NCBI GenBank assembly: GCA_037127255.1
Contig: JBANSL010000014.1
Location: 72,213,646-72,277,645, forward strand
Length of the DNA: 64,000 bases
Reading direction: 5' to 3'
DNA from: Persicaria tinctoria
Taxonomy: Eukaryota; Streptophyta; Magnoliopsida; Caryophyllales; Polygonaceae
The number at the start of each line of letters is the position of its first letter. Position 1 is the stretch's first letter. Positions 10,385 through 22,795 of this stretch are shown here, piece after piece. The translations under genes and the position numbers were made by a program. The notes beneath the pieces are model-generated. The model ran no database searches. It was not told the DNA's origin and saw nothing but the letters and a program-made list of their open reading frames with translations.

Positions 10385-10551
10385 CGGACCGAAAACTATA
10401 ATTCCAAAAACTAATTAAACTAAAATCTTATATTTATTTCATTTAAAACTATGTACTATTAAAATCATAAGCTCCGAAAAACTACTTCTTGTGCCAAACA
10501 GAGTCAGTCGACTTGTTTGAAGTCTGCTCTAAAACTCCGAACCTAAACTTA

Positions 10552-10853
10552 GGCCTCGTTTGGTTAGTGAGTTAAAAGCCCAGGAAGTTAAAAATCCAGG
10601 AAGTAGGATATATTCCTGTGTTTGCAGAAAGACACAAAAAATCAACTTTCCAGGAATTTCAATTCCTCCAACTCGTAGGAAGTTCACTTACCTAGGGGAT
10701 TAGGCAAGTTCAACTTCCACCCTTTTTTAATGTAAGTTTCTTTATTTTCCTATTTATATTTCTAAAAGATAAAATTCAACCAAACAACTTTTTTCAATTC
10801 ATGGGAAGTAAGTTCCCGAGAATTGTACTTCCTGCATTCAACCAAACGAGCCC
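10552..10853. mobile_element. Tourist-like MITE (PIF/Harbinger ends), 302 bp
   Basis: The left end is GGCCTCGTTTGGTTAG and the inverted right end is GGGCTCGTTTGGTTGAA. TTA flanks both sides (10549-10551 and 10854-10856). There is no ORF. This is a non-autonomous PIF/Harbinger-class MITE. Confidence 0.85.
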
Positions 10854-10856
10854 TTA

Positions 10857-11261
10857 GTCTGGTCTAAAACTTGCTCAAACCATACTTAGTCATATATTAA
10901 TACTATCTATTTAAAGTCTTCAGCTACAAAAGTTTATAACAAAAATACAAAAATGATGCTAATCTTATATCTTAAAAGTTTATAAAACATGCTTACATTC
11001 CTTTGGACTTCTTGAAGAAGTGCCGTGATTCTTCACTCGTATTGGAGAGTGAATTGGAGAATAAGTTTGGAAATGGATAAAAGGAATAAATATAAAGGAA
11101 TATTAATTTTATAAAATTAATTAAAATACAGGTTTAGACTGAACCGATCCCAAACCGAAATTTTAAAATCGATGAACCCAAAACCGAATCTAAACTCCGT
11201 ACAGTAGGTACGATTCGCCGGATTCGGTCCAAAAGTTCAGTTAGATGAGATATGCACAATG
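10857..11261. other. Intergenic, no feature recognised
   Basis: AT-rich sequence with a remnant resembling the AAACTAATTAAACTAAAATC motif that also occurs near 31265. No gene. Confidence 0.45.
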
Positions 11262-11345
11262 CGTTGACTATCTGGGGTTCGAACCAGAGACCTTTAGGTG
11301 CTACCCGCAATTCCTTTCTAGTTTAACTATTCCGGAATGGTTTGA
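11262..11345 (-). mobile_element. Diverged copy of a short tRNA-derived SINE
   Basis: On the minus strand this begins CCATTCCGGAATAG and contains a box B-like TCTGGTTCGAACCCC. It matches the better preserved copies at 29827, 57854 and 58767 over most of their length. Its box A region (GTTAAACTAG) has decayed and no target duplication is visible, so this is an older insertion. Confidence 0.6.
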
Positions 11346-11606
11346 AGATTACATTATCACCATAAAGCTTAATACATAAATGCACAATGTGGTGAATGAT
11401 TCACAAGTCATAACCCTTCAAAAATGGCTAGGCTTAATTTGAGGTGAAATCAAATATTATTTTCACTTGCAAGAAGAGATTTTATCTTTTATAATGATGA
11501 TACTTTAAAAAAAAAAATGAAGCTTACCTATCTACAAACACAGTAGGATAGAAGCTTCAACTCCAAAAGGAGGGAGAGGGAAAAAGGAAGTCTTTGTACA
11601 ATGTAA

Positions 11607-13587
<1,981 letters not shown>

Positions 13588-14028
13588 GGCTGACAAGGAA
13601 CAAGTTTTGGGGAGAAAACTGAAAAATTAATTGAATTTCCCTTTTTAAGGGCTGTTGGGGGAAATGGGTTGTGAATTGGGTGGAGGAGATTCGGAATGCA
13701 AAGCAATGGCAGGTGAGAAGATAAGTCTATGGAAAAATCCTGCACCCTGGTGTGTATGGCTTAGAAAATGCAGGTGCGGATTTTGTGTGGCCATCAAGAG
13801 GGGATCTTGATTCTCCATACGAATTCAAGAAAAAGACACAGGTGGGTACGAATTTACAGATTTAGATGTTGGGTCGGTAATTTGGTATACAAGTGGATAT
13901 GAGGTTTTGATTAGGAAACGGATAAATAAAAGCAGATATGAAATTCAGAGATCAAGATCCTCCCAACTCGTGCTGGATTCTCAATGCATTGGCGGAGTGT
14001 TTGAAAACTTCATGATTGTAGAACTATG
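13588..14028. other. Upstream region of the reductase gene
   Basis: Leader and promoter sequence of the minus-strand reductase gene. A weak TTAAAA-type TATA candidate lies at about 13645. No other gene is seen. Confidence 0.4.
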
Positions 14029-14194
14029 GGTGTGTTTGGATTCCAAACTATTTATACTTATAAATATAAACACTTTAAAAATGTTTGTTTAACTAAATTG
14101 CTTGTATTTGAAATAATATGAATTTAAAATAAAATATTACATAGATTATATAAATCAAATACTAAATATTGTGTTAAGTTTGTAATTACCTTAT

Positions 14195-15105
14195 AAATTT
14201 AATATAATTAATTTAGACAATTTATAAGATATTAATTTTTATAATCAAACACTTTAAAAGTGATTATACTTATAATCATAATGCATTTAAAAAAATTAGA
14301 AAGAATGAAATAAATTCTGATATAAAACAAATCAAACTCTAAGATAGGTAAATGAAAATAGCAAATGGATTTCTAAGCATTTAATAATCTTTAAACTTAC
14401 CTATATATTTATTCTCAAAAAAAAAAAACGTGCTGGCTATATACACCCCAAATCATGCACATCCTTAAAGACGTGCATGGTTAAAAGGGGTTAATTAATT
14501 TTTTTTAAATGTTAATTAGTCACAGGATTTTCACGTCCTTAAAAACGTGCATTTTCAGCATTTGAATTTGTGGTGTATATAATCACACCAAAAAAAAAAC
14601 CTTACTTATATAGTTACCCCAAAATCCACAGCAATAGCAAGAGCAAAGGCAAGCTTACTCCTATACGAATAAACAACTCAACAATAGAAATAGCCTGGAC
14701 CAAACACTTTAAATATAATTAATTTAGACAATTTATAAGGTATTAATTTTTCTAACCAAATAATTTAAAATTAATTATGCTTATAAGTATAATGCATTGG
14801 GAATCCAAACATAACAAGTGTTATTCAAACTAATTACTACGTATAAGTTACTCTAGGAGTTTACGGGTTGTAAAAACCAAATTTAGAAAAAATGAAATAA
14901 ATTCTAATACTCCGTAGAAAACAAATCAAACTCTAAGATAGGTAAATGAAAATAGAAAATAGATTTCATTTAAGCATTTAATAATCTTTATACTTACCTA
15001 TATAGACATAGTTACCCAAAATCCATAACAATAGCAAGAGCAAAGGCAAAATTACTCTCATATATATACGAATAAACTCCACAGCAATAGAAATAGCCTG
15101 GGCCG
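14195..15105. repeat. Tandem segmental duplication, about 400-500 bp per copy
   Basis: Copy 1 runs from about 14195 to 14698 and copy 2 from about 14705 to 15105. Both contain AATTTAGACAATTTATAAG, then CAAATCAAACTCTAAGATAG, then AGCAAGAGCAAAGGCAA, and end near AATAGAAATAGCCTGG. Copy 2 keeps a MITE end (GGGAATCCAAACAT near 14801, pairing with GTTTGGATTCC at 14037) that copy 1 lost. Copy 1 holds an extra MITE at 14436. Confidence 0.8.
14436..14584. mobile_element. Palindromic MITE, about 149 bp, uninterrupted
   Basis: The ends are GCTATATACACCCCAAAT and an inverted GATTATATACACCACAAAT. Inside each end lie CACATCCTTAAAGACGTG and CACGTCCTTAAAAACGTG, decayed versions of the palindrome in the copy at 9399-10384. 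It sits only in copy 1 of the local duplication, so it inserted after that duplication. Confidence 0.8.
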
Positions 15106-15339
15106 GCCCATCGTGAGCCCAATACAATTCAAAAAGCCCAGCCCAGGTACAGTTGAAACATAACCATGTAGACCAGTCTTGATGGATCCATACAACCTAG
15201 CCCAGCCACTAGCACAGTCCTGAAACTATGAACTCCAACCTGCCATTGTAACAAATCTATGTACAATACTTTTGTTGAATTAAAAATAATAGCCTAAAAG
15301 GTTAGAGGCTTCTTAGAAGCTACATAATACATAGACTTA

Positions 15340-15665
15340 CTGGTTTATGACTTTTGACCCGTTTTTTCTCATCTTGGTTTCTTTAGTTTATCTAAGGGGT
15401 GTCGTTCTTTGGTGTGATTGCGTTTAGTTTCGGATGAAGTTGTAGACTCGGGCGCCCTGTTAATCGAGATGATCGTGACAATATTCGTAGTTTTCGGAGA
15501 TCCCTCATCTTGGTGAGGGAGGAGACGTCTATTTCCATTGATGGATTTCACTATGCTGGTCTTGATTGCTGGGATCACTTTTATTTGAGTGTTTTTTTTT
15601 TGTATCTGCTTTGTATCATGACGATTAACCCGTCTGCCGTTCATTTTCTACCTTTCGATTTCTCG
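15340..15665. other. Probable LINE 3-prime-region fragment
   Basis: Shares short blocks with 37180-37555, including TTTTCGGAGAT followed by GGAGACGTCTATTTCC(A)TTGATGG. In that other copy a poly-A run follows, as at the 3-prime end of a plant LINE. No coding domain is seen here. Confidence 0.35.
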
Positions 15666-15671
15666 GACGAA

Positions 15672-15902
15672 GATTGTTGATATTTATGATCTTTACAGAC
15701 AACAATTTCTTTCTACAAAAACAAATTAACATTAACATTTAAACTATAGATTGTTGATATCTATGATTTTTACAGACAACAATTTCTTTCTACAAAAACA
15801 AATTAACATTAACATTTAAACTATAGATTGTTGATATCTATGATTTTTACAGACAACAATTTCTTTCTATAAAAACAAATTAACATTAACATTTAAACTA
15901 TG
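15672..15902. repeat. Three tandem copies of a 77-bp unit
   Basis: Units begin GATTGTTGATAT at 15672, 15749 and 15826, an exact 77-bp spacing, and each ends AACATTTAAACTAT. Units 2 and 3 differ by one or two bases and unit 1 by slightly more, so the expansion is recent. No spacers and no coding sense. Confidence 0.95.
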
Positions 15903-16209
15903 ATTGATGGGGTGTGCCAAGCCAAGCTGTAGTGAAATGCAGGATGACACTTGAGAGCCCAAGTAGCAAGCTACTTAAACAAGCCCAACCCCTTAAAAAA
16001 TGAATTTAATATGAAAGTGGATCAAGCCCAGCCCCTTTACAAAATAAATTTAATATGAAAGTGGATCAATTACCCACATATTAAACTGATATGTTGACCC
16101 ATTTATATGCTCTAACAAGATAGCTCCTTGTGCTCATAACGATGTAGGATTTGCAGTATTACTTTGGTAAGAGCTAAGAACCTACAGTATTCTAAATAAC
16201 CTATTTCTT
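15903..16209. other. Intergenic, no feature recognised
   Basis: Contains a short internal direct repeat (AATTTAATATGAAAGTGGATCAA near 16002 and 16048). No gene. Confidence 0.45.
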
Positions 16210-16341
16210 GTAAGACCCAAGGCCGGCCATTAGCAAGTGCAAAGTGTGCGATTGTATAGGGCCTCCAAAATTTCGGGGCCTCCGATTTTTCTAAGTCTGT
16301 TTTATAATAAAAATAAAAAGCTGTCTCTAATAAATCATAAC

Positions 16342-16425
16342 TGACGAATGGTCTAGTGGTAATTGGTATGCGCTTTCCCCTCAACAAAGAGATACAGGTT
16401 CGATTCTTTCTTGCTGCGCCTCTCC
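16342..16425 (+). other. tRNA-like segment (box A and box B) inside the hAT element
   Basis: TGGTCTAGTGG (16349-16359) fits the RNA polymerase III box A and GGTTCGATTC (16397-16406) fits box B, 37 bp apart. The block does not fold into a full functional tRNA by eye. It is best described as a tRNA-derived internal promoter. Confidence 0.6.
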
Positions 16426-16435
16426 GTTATTTTTT

Positions 16436-17562
16436 GGGAAATTCCGTTTGGTACCCCTGCCCAAAACTCATAGTTTCTTCTTTTTAATGAATAAAACCAC
16501 CCATTATTTTTATTTTTTCATAAATATGCCCATTTACTTTTAACATTGAACAAAACTACATATTAATTAACAAAATTCAACACAAAAGTGACAAAACCAA
16601 CTTTATTTTTTAAAATTTTACAAAATCACATATTATTTCCAAAATTTTTATTGCAATATTTGTAAATGTGATTGATCAATATTTCCAAAATTTTTATTGC
16701 AATATTTCCAAAAAAAGTTATTGCAATATTTTTAACACATATTATTTTTCAAAACAATATTTAACTTATATCTCATTAACTTTAAACATTTGTAAATGTG
16801 ATTGATCAATTTAACAAAATGCTTGATTATAATTTTTTTGAAAAAGAAAAGTAAATTTTATTTATTTATTTTTCTTCTTGTAAAATAAAATATAATAAGA
16901 GATTAATCATTCTTATTTTATTAGGTTTTATGTATTCCAAACAAAAGAAATGAATAACACCTTCTTTTATTACACAAGAAATGATTTTGTGCATTTTTTA
17001 AAGCAGGTGGTTTTACACAAAGTATGGTTTTACAAAGTATTTTTTTATAATGTATAGGTTAACTATTTTTGTTCACATAATAAGATAGTGGATTTGTGCA
17101 AAATTTTGTAAATAATGGGTGATTATGTACATGCAATATTTGACAAATAATGAGATTTATTTTTTTATAAAATATGAAAAATATGTAACGGATCTTTTGT
17201 GTAATGTCAAAAATAATAGTTGATTTTCTTCAAAAAATTTTTTGGAAAGAATGGGTATTTTTTGCTACAACTTTGGCAATAATGTGTGATCTTATTAATT
17301 TTAAAAAATAAAGGTGATTTTGTCAATTTTGTTTTGAATTTAGTTAAATGATAAGTAGTTTTGTTTAATGTTAAAAGTAAATGGGCATATTTATGAAAAA
17401 ATAAAAATAATGGGTGGTTTTATTCATTAAAAAGAAGAAACTATGAGTTTTGGGCATGAGCCGAACTTTTGACAAAACTCAGGAGTACCATCTGGACAAA
17501 AAAAAAGTGTGGGACACCATCCGGAATTGTCAAAAACTCGGGGGTACCAAACGGAATTTCCC
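16436..17562. mobile_element. Mutator-like element with long terminal inverted repeats (1,127 bp)
   Basis: Left and right arms are inverted copies for well over 100 bp (GGGAAATTCCGTTTGGTACC at the left; arms share GAATAAAACCACCCATTATT). TTATTTTTT flanks both ends (16427-16435 and 17563-17571), a 9-bp duplication typical of Mutator elements. The interior is AT-rich and non-coding. The ends resemble those of the larger element at 37856-41241 (GGAAATTtCGCCCGGTACCCCT). Confidence 0.88.
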
Positions 17563-18244
17563 TTATTTTTTTTTCCTACATTTTCTTTCTTTTTTCCATA
17601 TTCCTTCATTTCGTACTGTATTTCCGTTATTCCTTATTTACAATTTGTCCTAATTTCCTTATTCTTTTCTCTATTTTTTTATTTCATTTTGTCCCTTGTG
17701 TTCAATGGCCTTATTAAATAAAATAATGAAACGTAAATATTTTTAACCTCCAAACAAATTCAAGTTAAATAAAATTATTTAGAATCCATAAAAAAAACTA
17801 AAGTAAGGGGAAACTATTTATAATGATCAGAGAATTATAATTTAGGAAAACCATAACAGAAAGTTATGATTCACATTGTAAGAAGATACTCTTAATATTT
17901 TTAATATCATATGAAATAATTATAAATATTTTGTTATAAAATATTCCCAATAATGAATAATTTAATTTTGATAAAAGTTAATATTTCTGAAAACTAATTT
18001 GATGTTTTAAGAATTCGAATACTTGACTACATAACAATACTAATAGAATTATTAGACATGAAATATAATTTTATATGTATAAAAAAATCATTCGTAAATA
18101 ATATCAATGACGTCACATTTTATTATTTGCACAGGGTCTCTAAAACTGATTGGACGGCCCTGGTAAGACCTTTTCCTAGGGATCTTACTATTTCTAAGTG
18201 GCAACAAAAAAAACATTCTCATCACATAACATAGTGAAAATAGA

Positions 18245-18492
18245 AGAAGAAAACTTGTATTCATGGAGTATACATCTTGGAAACAAGAAACGCCTTCCAC
18301 GAGACTTCACCTACGTGCCTTTGTATAAGACAGAGTGCGTACTCCATGAGATTTGCGCCCCATGGGAGCGTGAATTTGAACTCCAAGCTCCTCCAAAGCC
18401 ATGTCAAGGAAGCGCATTGAGTCTACAGAGTACAAGACGAAGAGCCCCTTTTGGAAACTATCCGAAAACTTGATCATCTTGGGTTTAGTTGT
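18245..18492 (-). pseudogene. SAUR pseudogene, minus strand
   Basis: On the minus strand KGLFVLYSVDSMRF matches the SAUR block KGHFVVYTSDERRF of the intact neighbours. The middle of the domain is missing. In another frame EFKFTLPWGANLMEYALC and LIQRHVGE match the SAUR C-terminal region (ITLPCDSVLLEYAISMIQQRVGRE). The reading therefore needs an internal deletion and a frameshift, and the gene is dead. Confidence 0.7.
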
Positions 18493-19021
18493 GGTTTTCT
18501 TGGAGAATGATATTATCCGAAAACTTGTGTGATCTTTTGGAAATGCCTTAAATAGAATGCCAAGGATTCGAACAAGAGAGTAAACTAGACAAGGCCTTAA
18601 TACATGCTTCTCTTTTGTAGGTCCCCAAAGAAGCAAAACCATGTGAATGCTTCAATCCAATAGGGCCTGCTAGGACTGCATGTTAAGTAGTTGTACAGAA
18701 AATGAAGCAAAACCATCGCCAGCTTGGTGGAGCATGCCTCTGGCTCTTGGTGTCGAAATTGATCATCCGTTGCTACACTACAAGGGCCAGCTAACTGAAT
18801 CCACAAACGCCTCTAACACAGCTAAGTTGTGTCGAGTTAATGCCAATCAATTTTAGGATAGATTCATTATTATGGCAAGGATATATATAGCCATGAAGAC
18901 AAGCAAGTAATCAGTGATGGATATAATTTAACAAGGATTTGTCAATGACACTTACAAAAACAAACAGCTATATATGTCTCCTGTCCTGTTTGGTACAATC
19001 TTCATGAATGGACCACAAAAT
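18493..19021. other. Intergenic region upstream of the first intact SAUR
   Basis: The segment around 18590-18660 (ACAAGGCCTTAAT, CCATGTGAATG) is repeated around 21740-21790, showing that the SAUR locus grew by duplication of larger blocks. A TGTCTC auxin-response core lies near 18975. Confidence 0.5.
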
Positions 19022-19110
19022 CTAATAATTCTCACATGGGTTTGCTTCCGAAGTTGCTAGCCACCACACAAGATATCAATGGTAGAGGACTTGCATCCGC
19101 GTATATATAA
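19022..19110 (+). promoter_or_regulatory. Promoter of SAUR copy 1: conserved CACATG block and TATA box
   Basis: TAATAATTCTCACATGGG with TTTGCTTC follows (19023-19048) and TATATATAA is at 19102-19110, about 120 bp before the ATG. The same block and spacing recur in front of the other copies. CACATG is the known PBE-box bound by PIF-type bHLH factors; its use here is inference. Confidence 0.7.
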
Positions 19111-19228
19111 GAGCACCTGACCCATTTCAGTCTCATCCACCAATTGGCATTCTTCAGCTTTCCCTTTACAAGATCTTCATCAAAAAGCATCCTCAAATCT
19201 CTCTTTCCTTCTCACAAATTCAAACAAA

Positions 19229-19645
19229 ATGATCAGCACTAAGAAGTTAGTCAAGATGGCAAGGAAGTGGCAAAGATTCGCAGTGTCAAGCAGGAAGAAG
19301 ATCTCCTTTCCCAGAAGCAGCAGCATCAAGAAAACACAACAAGTAGTAGAGAAGGGTCACTTTGTCGTCTACACAAGTGATGAAAGACGATTTGCACTTC
19401 CGTTGGCCTATCTTCAATCTGATATTTTCATAGAGCTCCTTGGAATGGCAGAGGAGGAGTTCGGATTGACTGGTGATGGACCCATCACCTTGCCCTGTGA
19501 CTCGGTTTTGTTGGAGTACGCTATCTCTATGATTCAACAACGCGTAGGTAGAGAGCTAGTTGAAGCATTGCTGCTTTCTTTTTCTCATTGTTGTTACTCA
19601 TCATCAGTTAGACATCATCAACAAGTGGCAATCAGTTGTTGCTAG
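19229..19645 (+). CDS. SAUR family protein, copy 1
   Basis: Intronless, 138 aa. The N-terminus MISTKKLVKMARKWQRFA, the core KGHFVVYTSDERRFALPLAYL, and EEEFGLTGDGPITLPC are the SAUR (auxin-inducible) signature of the SAUR61-68/SAUR36-like clade. SAUR proteins inhibit PP2C.D phosphatases, so plasma-membrane proton pumps stay active and cells expand. The basic N-terminus and a Cys-ending C-terminus (QVAISCC) are shared with the neighbours. Clean TATA and conserved upstream block suggest it is expressed. Paralogues lie at 20881 and 22382 on the same strand. Confidence 0.94.
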   Translation: MISTKKLVKMARKWQRFAVSSRKKISFPRSSSIKKTQQVVEKGHFVVYTSDERRFALPLAYLQSDIFIELLGMAEEEFGLTGDGPITLPCDSVLLEYAISMIQQRVGRELVEALLLSFSHCCYSSSVRHHQQVAISCC

Positions 19646-20224
19646 TCAAAGGAGATCAGCTCCTAATCTTGTAAATTAAAATTACACTTTTTTAGTAGGA
19701 TGTATCTATTATAATCAGAATAGTAAATCAATTTTTATTTATTTAAGGTATTTCCTTAATTTCCCTCATTTTCAGCAGAAATAAGCAAATAAAAATAATA
19801 TAATGAATTGGACCATCAAATTAATTTTGAGTATTTAGCATTAGGTACTGCCAAAATCACATCTATAAAAAATATCCCCTAATTGTTACATTGATCAGCT
19901 AGTTTGCAATTTTATATATTTCAACAATTAATCTAAATATTCAGGCTTACACCAATCAAACAAAAATGCTTCAGATGTTGCTTTCACAATCACAATTCAA
20001 GTTAATAAAAAAATCTCACAGCAAAAAATATCAGCAAGTTTGGTTAAATGAGCAAAAAATGTGTATGTTGTCTCATAGAAAATGAGTGTGAATAGACATA
20101 TCAATTTACAGCCTACATTTTTGTTAAACTCTAATAAAAAAGGAACAGAACAAGCAAAAAAATTGCAGTGGCTTTTTAGTAGCTACATATTGAAGGGCGA
20201 TATCTTGTGTGATCTTCAAGTAGT
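19646..20224. other. Intergenic AT-rich spacer
   Basis: 3-prime flank of SAUR copy 1. No gene seen. Confidence 0.5.
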
Positions 20225-20420
20225 TGCGAAGACGACAAGCAATGACCAATGAACTCTAGCTATGGACTCAACAAAAGGCTTATGTACGTCTTCACCTACG
20301 CGTGTTTGTATCAGATAGAGCACCTACTCCAAAAATGCATCCCATGGAATCGTTTTAGGATCATTACCACAGGGCTTTGCAATACAAGATTATCCAAATT
20401 TTATATCTGTTATCCATTCG
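20225..20420 (-). pseudogene. SAUR 3-prime fragment, minus strand
   Basis: On the minus strand the reading PWDAFLE, a stop, then VLYLIQTRVGEDVHKPFV aligns with the C-terminal SAUR segment LPCDSVLLEYAISMIQQRVGRELVEALL, and at DNA level with the pseudogene at 18245-18492. The DNA match covers about 20280-20355. An in-frame stop and loss of the N-terminal half make it a relic. Confidence 0.6.
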
Positions 20421-20726
20421 CAACTCCAATGAGCTAGGCCAACAGCCACAAGGTCCCATTATCTGATATATTCTGATTTGAAGCAAGAAGCAGGACCATT
20501 AATGTGTAATGTGTTAGGAAACTAGTATATCTTGGTGGAGCATCACTTGTTATATTTGTTAGCAACTCTATAATTCAGCGAGGAACCTGTCAATGATGCC
20601 CACAAGATGAAGAGCTATAGATATCTTCCTGATCGATACAAGCTGTAGGGGGGTCATCCTGTCCCTTTGCCTTGATTGTGATCCACAAAAAACCATGCCG
20701 GATGTTCTTGAATGGGCCACATTATG

Positions 20727-20798
20727 TAATAATTCTCACATGGGTTTGCTTCTGAAGTATTATTCGTCACAAAAGAAAGAATGCAACTATATATATAA
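20727..20798 (+). promoter_or_regulatory. Promoter of SAUR copy 2
   Basis: Conserved block TAATAATTCTCACATGGG (CACATG at 20737-20742) followed by TATATATAA at 20790-20798, 82 bp before the ATG. Confidence 0.7.
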
Positions 20799-20880
20799 GA
20801 GCTGAGGGCACTTTCATTTCTCATCCACCAAATCATATTAATTCTTCAACTTTCCTTGAATCTCTACAAATTCATACAAA

Positions 20881-21291
20881 ATGATCAGCACGGAGAAGCT
20901 AATCAAGATGGTCAGGAAGTGGCAAAAACTGGCAGCATTGAGCAGGAAAAGGATTACCTTGCCGAGAAGCAATAGCATCAAGAAAGCACAACAACTAGAG
21001 AAGGGTCACTTTGTCGTCTACACATCTGATGAAAGACGGTTTGCACTTCCGTTGGCCTATCTTCAATCTGAGATTGTCATAGAGCTCCTTAGGATGGCAG
21101 AGGAGGAGTTCGGATTGACTGGTGATGGACCCATCACCTTGCCATGTGACTCGGTGTTGTTGGAGTACGCTATCTCTATCATTCAACGGCGTGTAGGAAG
21201 AGAGCTAGTTGATGCATTGCTGGTTTCTTTACCTTGCCACTGCCCATCATCAGCTATACATCATCAGCAAGTACCCATCAGCTGTTGTTAA
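20881..21291 (+). CDS. SAUR family protein, copy 2
   Basis: Intronless, 136 aa, starting MISTEKLIKMVRKWQKLA. The SAUR core KGHFVVYTSDERRFALPLAYL is identical to copy 1, followed by RMAEEEFGLTGDGPITLPC. It shares most residues with copies 1 and 3 and differs mainly in the N-terminal basic region and at the C-terminus (CHCPSSAIHHQQVPISCC). Role as for copy 1. Same strand, tandem arrangement. Confidence 0.94.
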   Translation: MISTEKLIKMVRKWQKLAALSRKRITLPRSNSIKKAQQLEKGHFVVYTSDERRFALPLAYLQSEIVIELLRMAEEEFGLTGDGPITLPCDSVLLEYAISIIQRRVGRELVDALLVSLPCHCPSSAIHHQQVPISCC

Positions 21292-21299
21292 TCAAAGAG

Positions 21300-22190
21300 A
21301 TTAGCTCATATTCTTGTAAATTACACTCTTGTATATATTTGGACATATATAATGAAGAATAACAAATCAATTTTTTTCTATTTAAAGAACTCCTTTCACC
21401 CTATTTCGGTATTTTCTTTCGCCCATTTTTATCATTCTATAAGCATTTCAAAATAAGATACTAAAGAGGAACCAACCCATGCCAACAAAACTATTAGAGG
21501 CAGTGCTCTACAAGTATGGTAGACATGGAAGGTTAACTATAATGATGTCGCCGACAGATTCTTAATAACTTCCATTTGATTTAGATATGTTGAGTTCCAA
21601 TAGAAGATGACCATATATATCTTCATTTTCTAGCTTAATCCTATGAACTTGTTGGTCAAATACTCAATAGTTATAGACAAGGCCTTAGTTGATCAAGGTG
21701 TTTGAGCTGACCATGTTGGATTTCATTGTGATTTCCTTACAGACAAGGCCTTAATTGATGCTTCTCTTGTGTTGAAGCAGCACCATGTGAATGTTTTCAA
21801 TGCAATTTTCTACCAACCTGTCCGGTGAAGCGAGCCTTTTGATGTCGAAATTGATCTTCCATGATAGCAAGGGCCCTTTTAACTGAAGCCACAAACGCGC
21901 GCTTCCAAGACAGCTATATATGCTATGTCGAATCAATACTTGGTTAGTGCATTAACTGATTCATTTCATTGCAAAACATAGTTAGACATTTTGATCCACC
22001 AATGAAGTAGAAGTACTATTATCTTCTGATTTAAGACCAGTTAACCATCACATAGGCCAACAGATTCATTATTGTTATCCAATTTTTAGTCAGATTTTGT
22101 TAGAAAGGATCCATCAATTGCGCAGACAAGACGGACAGCTATATATATCTCCTGTTCGATACAATATGTTCCTGCAAAATCTTCAAGAAT
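21300..22190. other. Intergenic within the SAUR cluster
   Basis: Contains a duplicated segment (about 21740-21900) also seen at 18590-18800, with ACAAGGCCTTAAT and the sequence around ACAAACGC. No intact gene. Confidence 0.5.
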
Positions 22191-22202
22191 GGACCACACC
22201 AT

Positions 22203-22296
22203 CTAATAATCCTCACATGGGTTGCTTCTGAATTATCATCCACACAAGATATCAATGGTTGAGGACCTTGCATCGGCCTCGCAACTATATATATAA
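22203..22296 (+). promoter_or_regulatory. Promoter of SAUR copy 3
   Basis: CTAATAATCCTCACATGGG (CACATG at 22214-22219) and TATATATATAA at 22286-22296, in the same order and spacing as the other copies. Confidence 0.7.
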
Positions 22297-22381
22297 GAGC
22301 ACTTGACACATTTCATTTTTCATCCAAGGCATTTATCAGCTTTCCCTTTACAAGATCTTGAATCAAGAAATTTTGCACAAA

Positions 22382-22795
22382 ATGATCAGCGCTAAGAAGC
22401 TAATCAAGATGGCGAGGAAGTGGAGAAAACTGGCAGCAGCAAACAGGAAAAGGATCTCCATGCCGAGAAGCAACAGCACTAAGAAAGACCAACAAGTAGA
22501 GAAGGGGCACTTCGTCATCTACACAAGTGATGAAAGACGGTTTGCACTTCCCTTGGCCTATCTTCAATCTGAGATTTTCCGAGAACTTCTCAGGATGGCA
22601 GAAGAGGAGTTCGGATTGACCAGCGATGGGCCAATCACCTTGCCATGTGACTCGGTTTTGTTGGAATACGCAATCTCTATCATTCAACGCCGTGTAGGAA
22701 GAGAAATAGTCGAAGCATTGCTGCTTTCTCTGTCTCATTGCCACTACTCATCATTGGCTGTGCATCCTCAACAAGTGCTGATCAGTTGTTGCTAA
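22382..22795 (+). CDS. SAUR family protein, copy 3
   Basis: Intronless, 137 aa, starting MISAKKLIKMARKWRKLA. SAUR core KGHFVIYTSDERRFALPLAYL and EEEFGLTSDGPITLPC. The start at 22382 matches the paralogues; the frame is open a little further upstream but has no ATG there. The C-terminus is HPQQVLISCC. Differences from copies 1 and 2 are mostly conservative, suggesting the protein is under constraint. Role as for copy 1. Confidence 0.94.
   Translation: MISAKKLIKMARKWRKLAAANRKRISMPRSNSTKKDQQVEKGHFVIYTSDERRFALPLAYLQSEIFRELLRMAEEEFGLTSDGPITLPCDSVLLEYAISIIQRRVGREIVEALLLSLSHCHYSSLAVHPQQVLISCC

Larger units (their letters stand above)
16218..18162. mobile_element. hAT-like element carrying a tRNA-like block and a nested Mutator-like element
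   Basis: GTAAGACC flanks both ends (16210-16217 and 18163-18170), a perfect 8-bp target duplication typical of hAT. The ends are CAAGGCCGGCCA and, inverted, CAGGGCCGTCCA. No transposase is present. About 125 bp inside the left end is a tRNA-like block (16342-16425). A Mutator-like element (16436-17562) is inserted just beyond it. The element at 48745-49206 has the same ends and the same tRNA-like block in the same relative place. Confidence 0.85.

Noticed and set aside
15672..15902. Regular repeats considered as a CRISPR-like array
   Set aside because: The units are directly adjacent 77-bp copies with no spacers, in a plant nuclear context.
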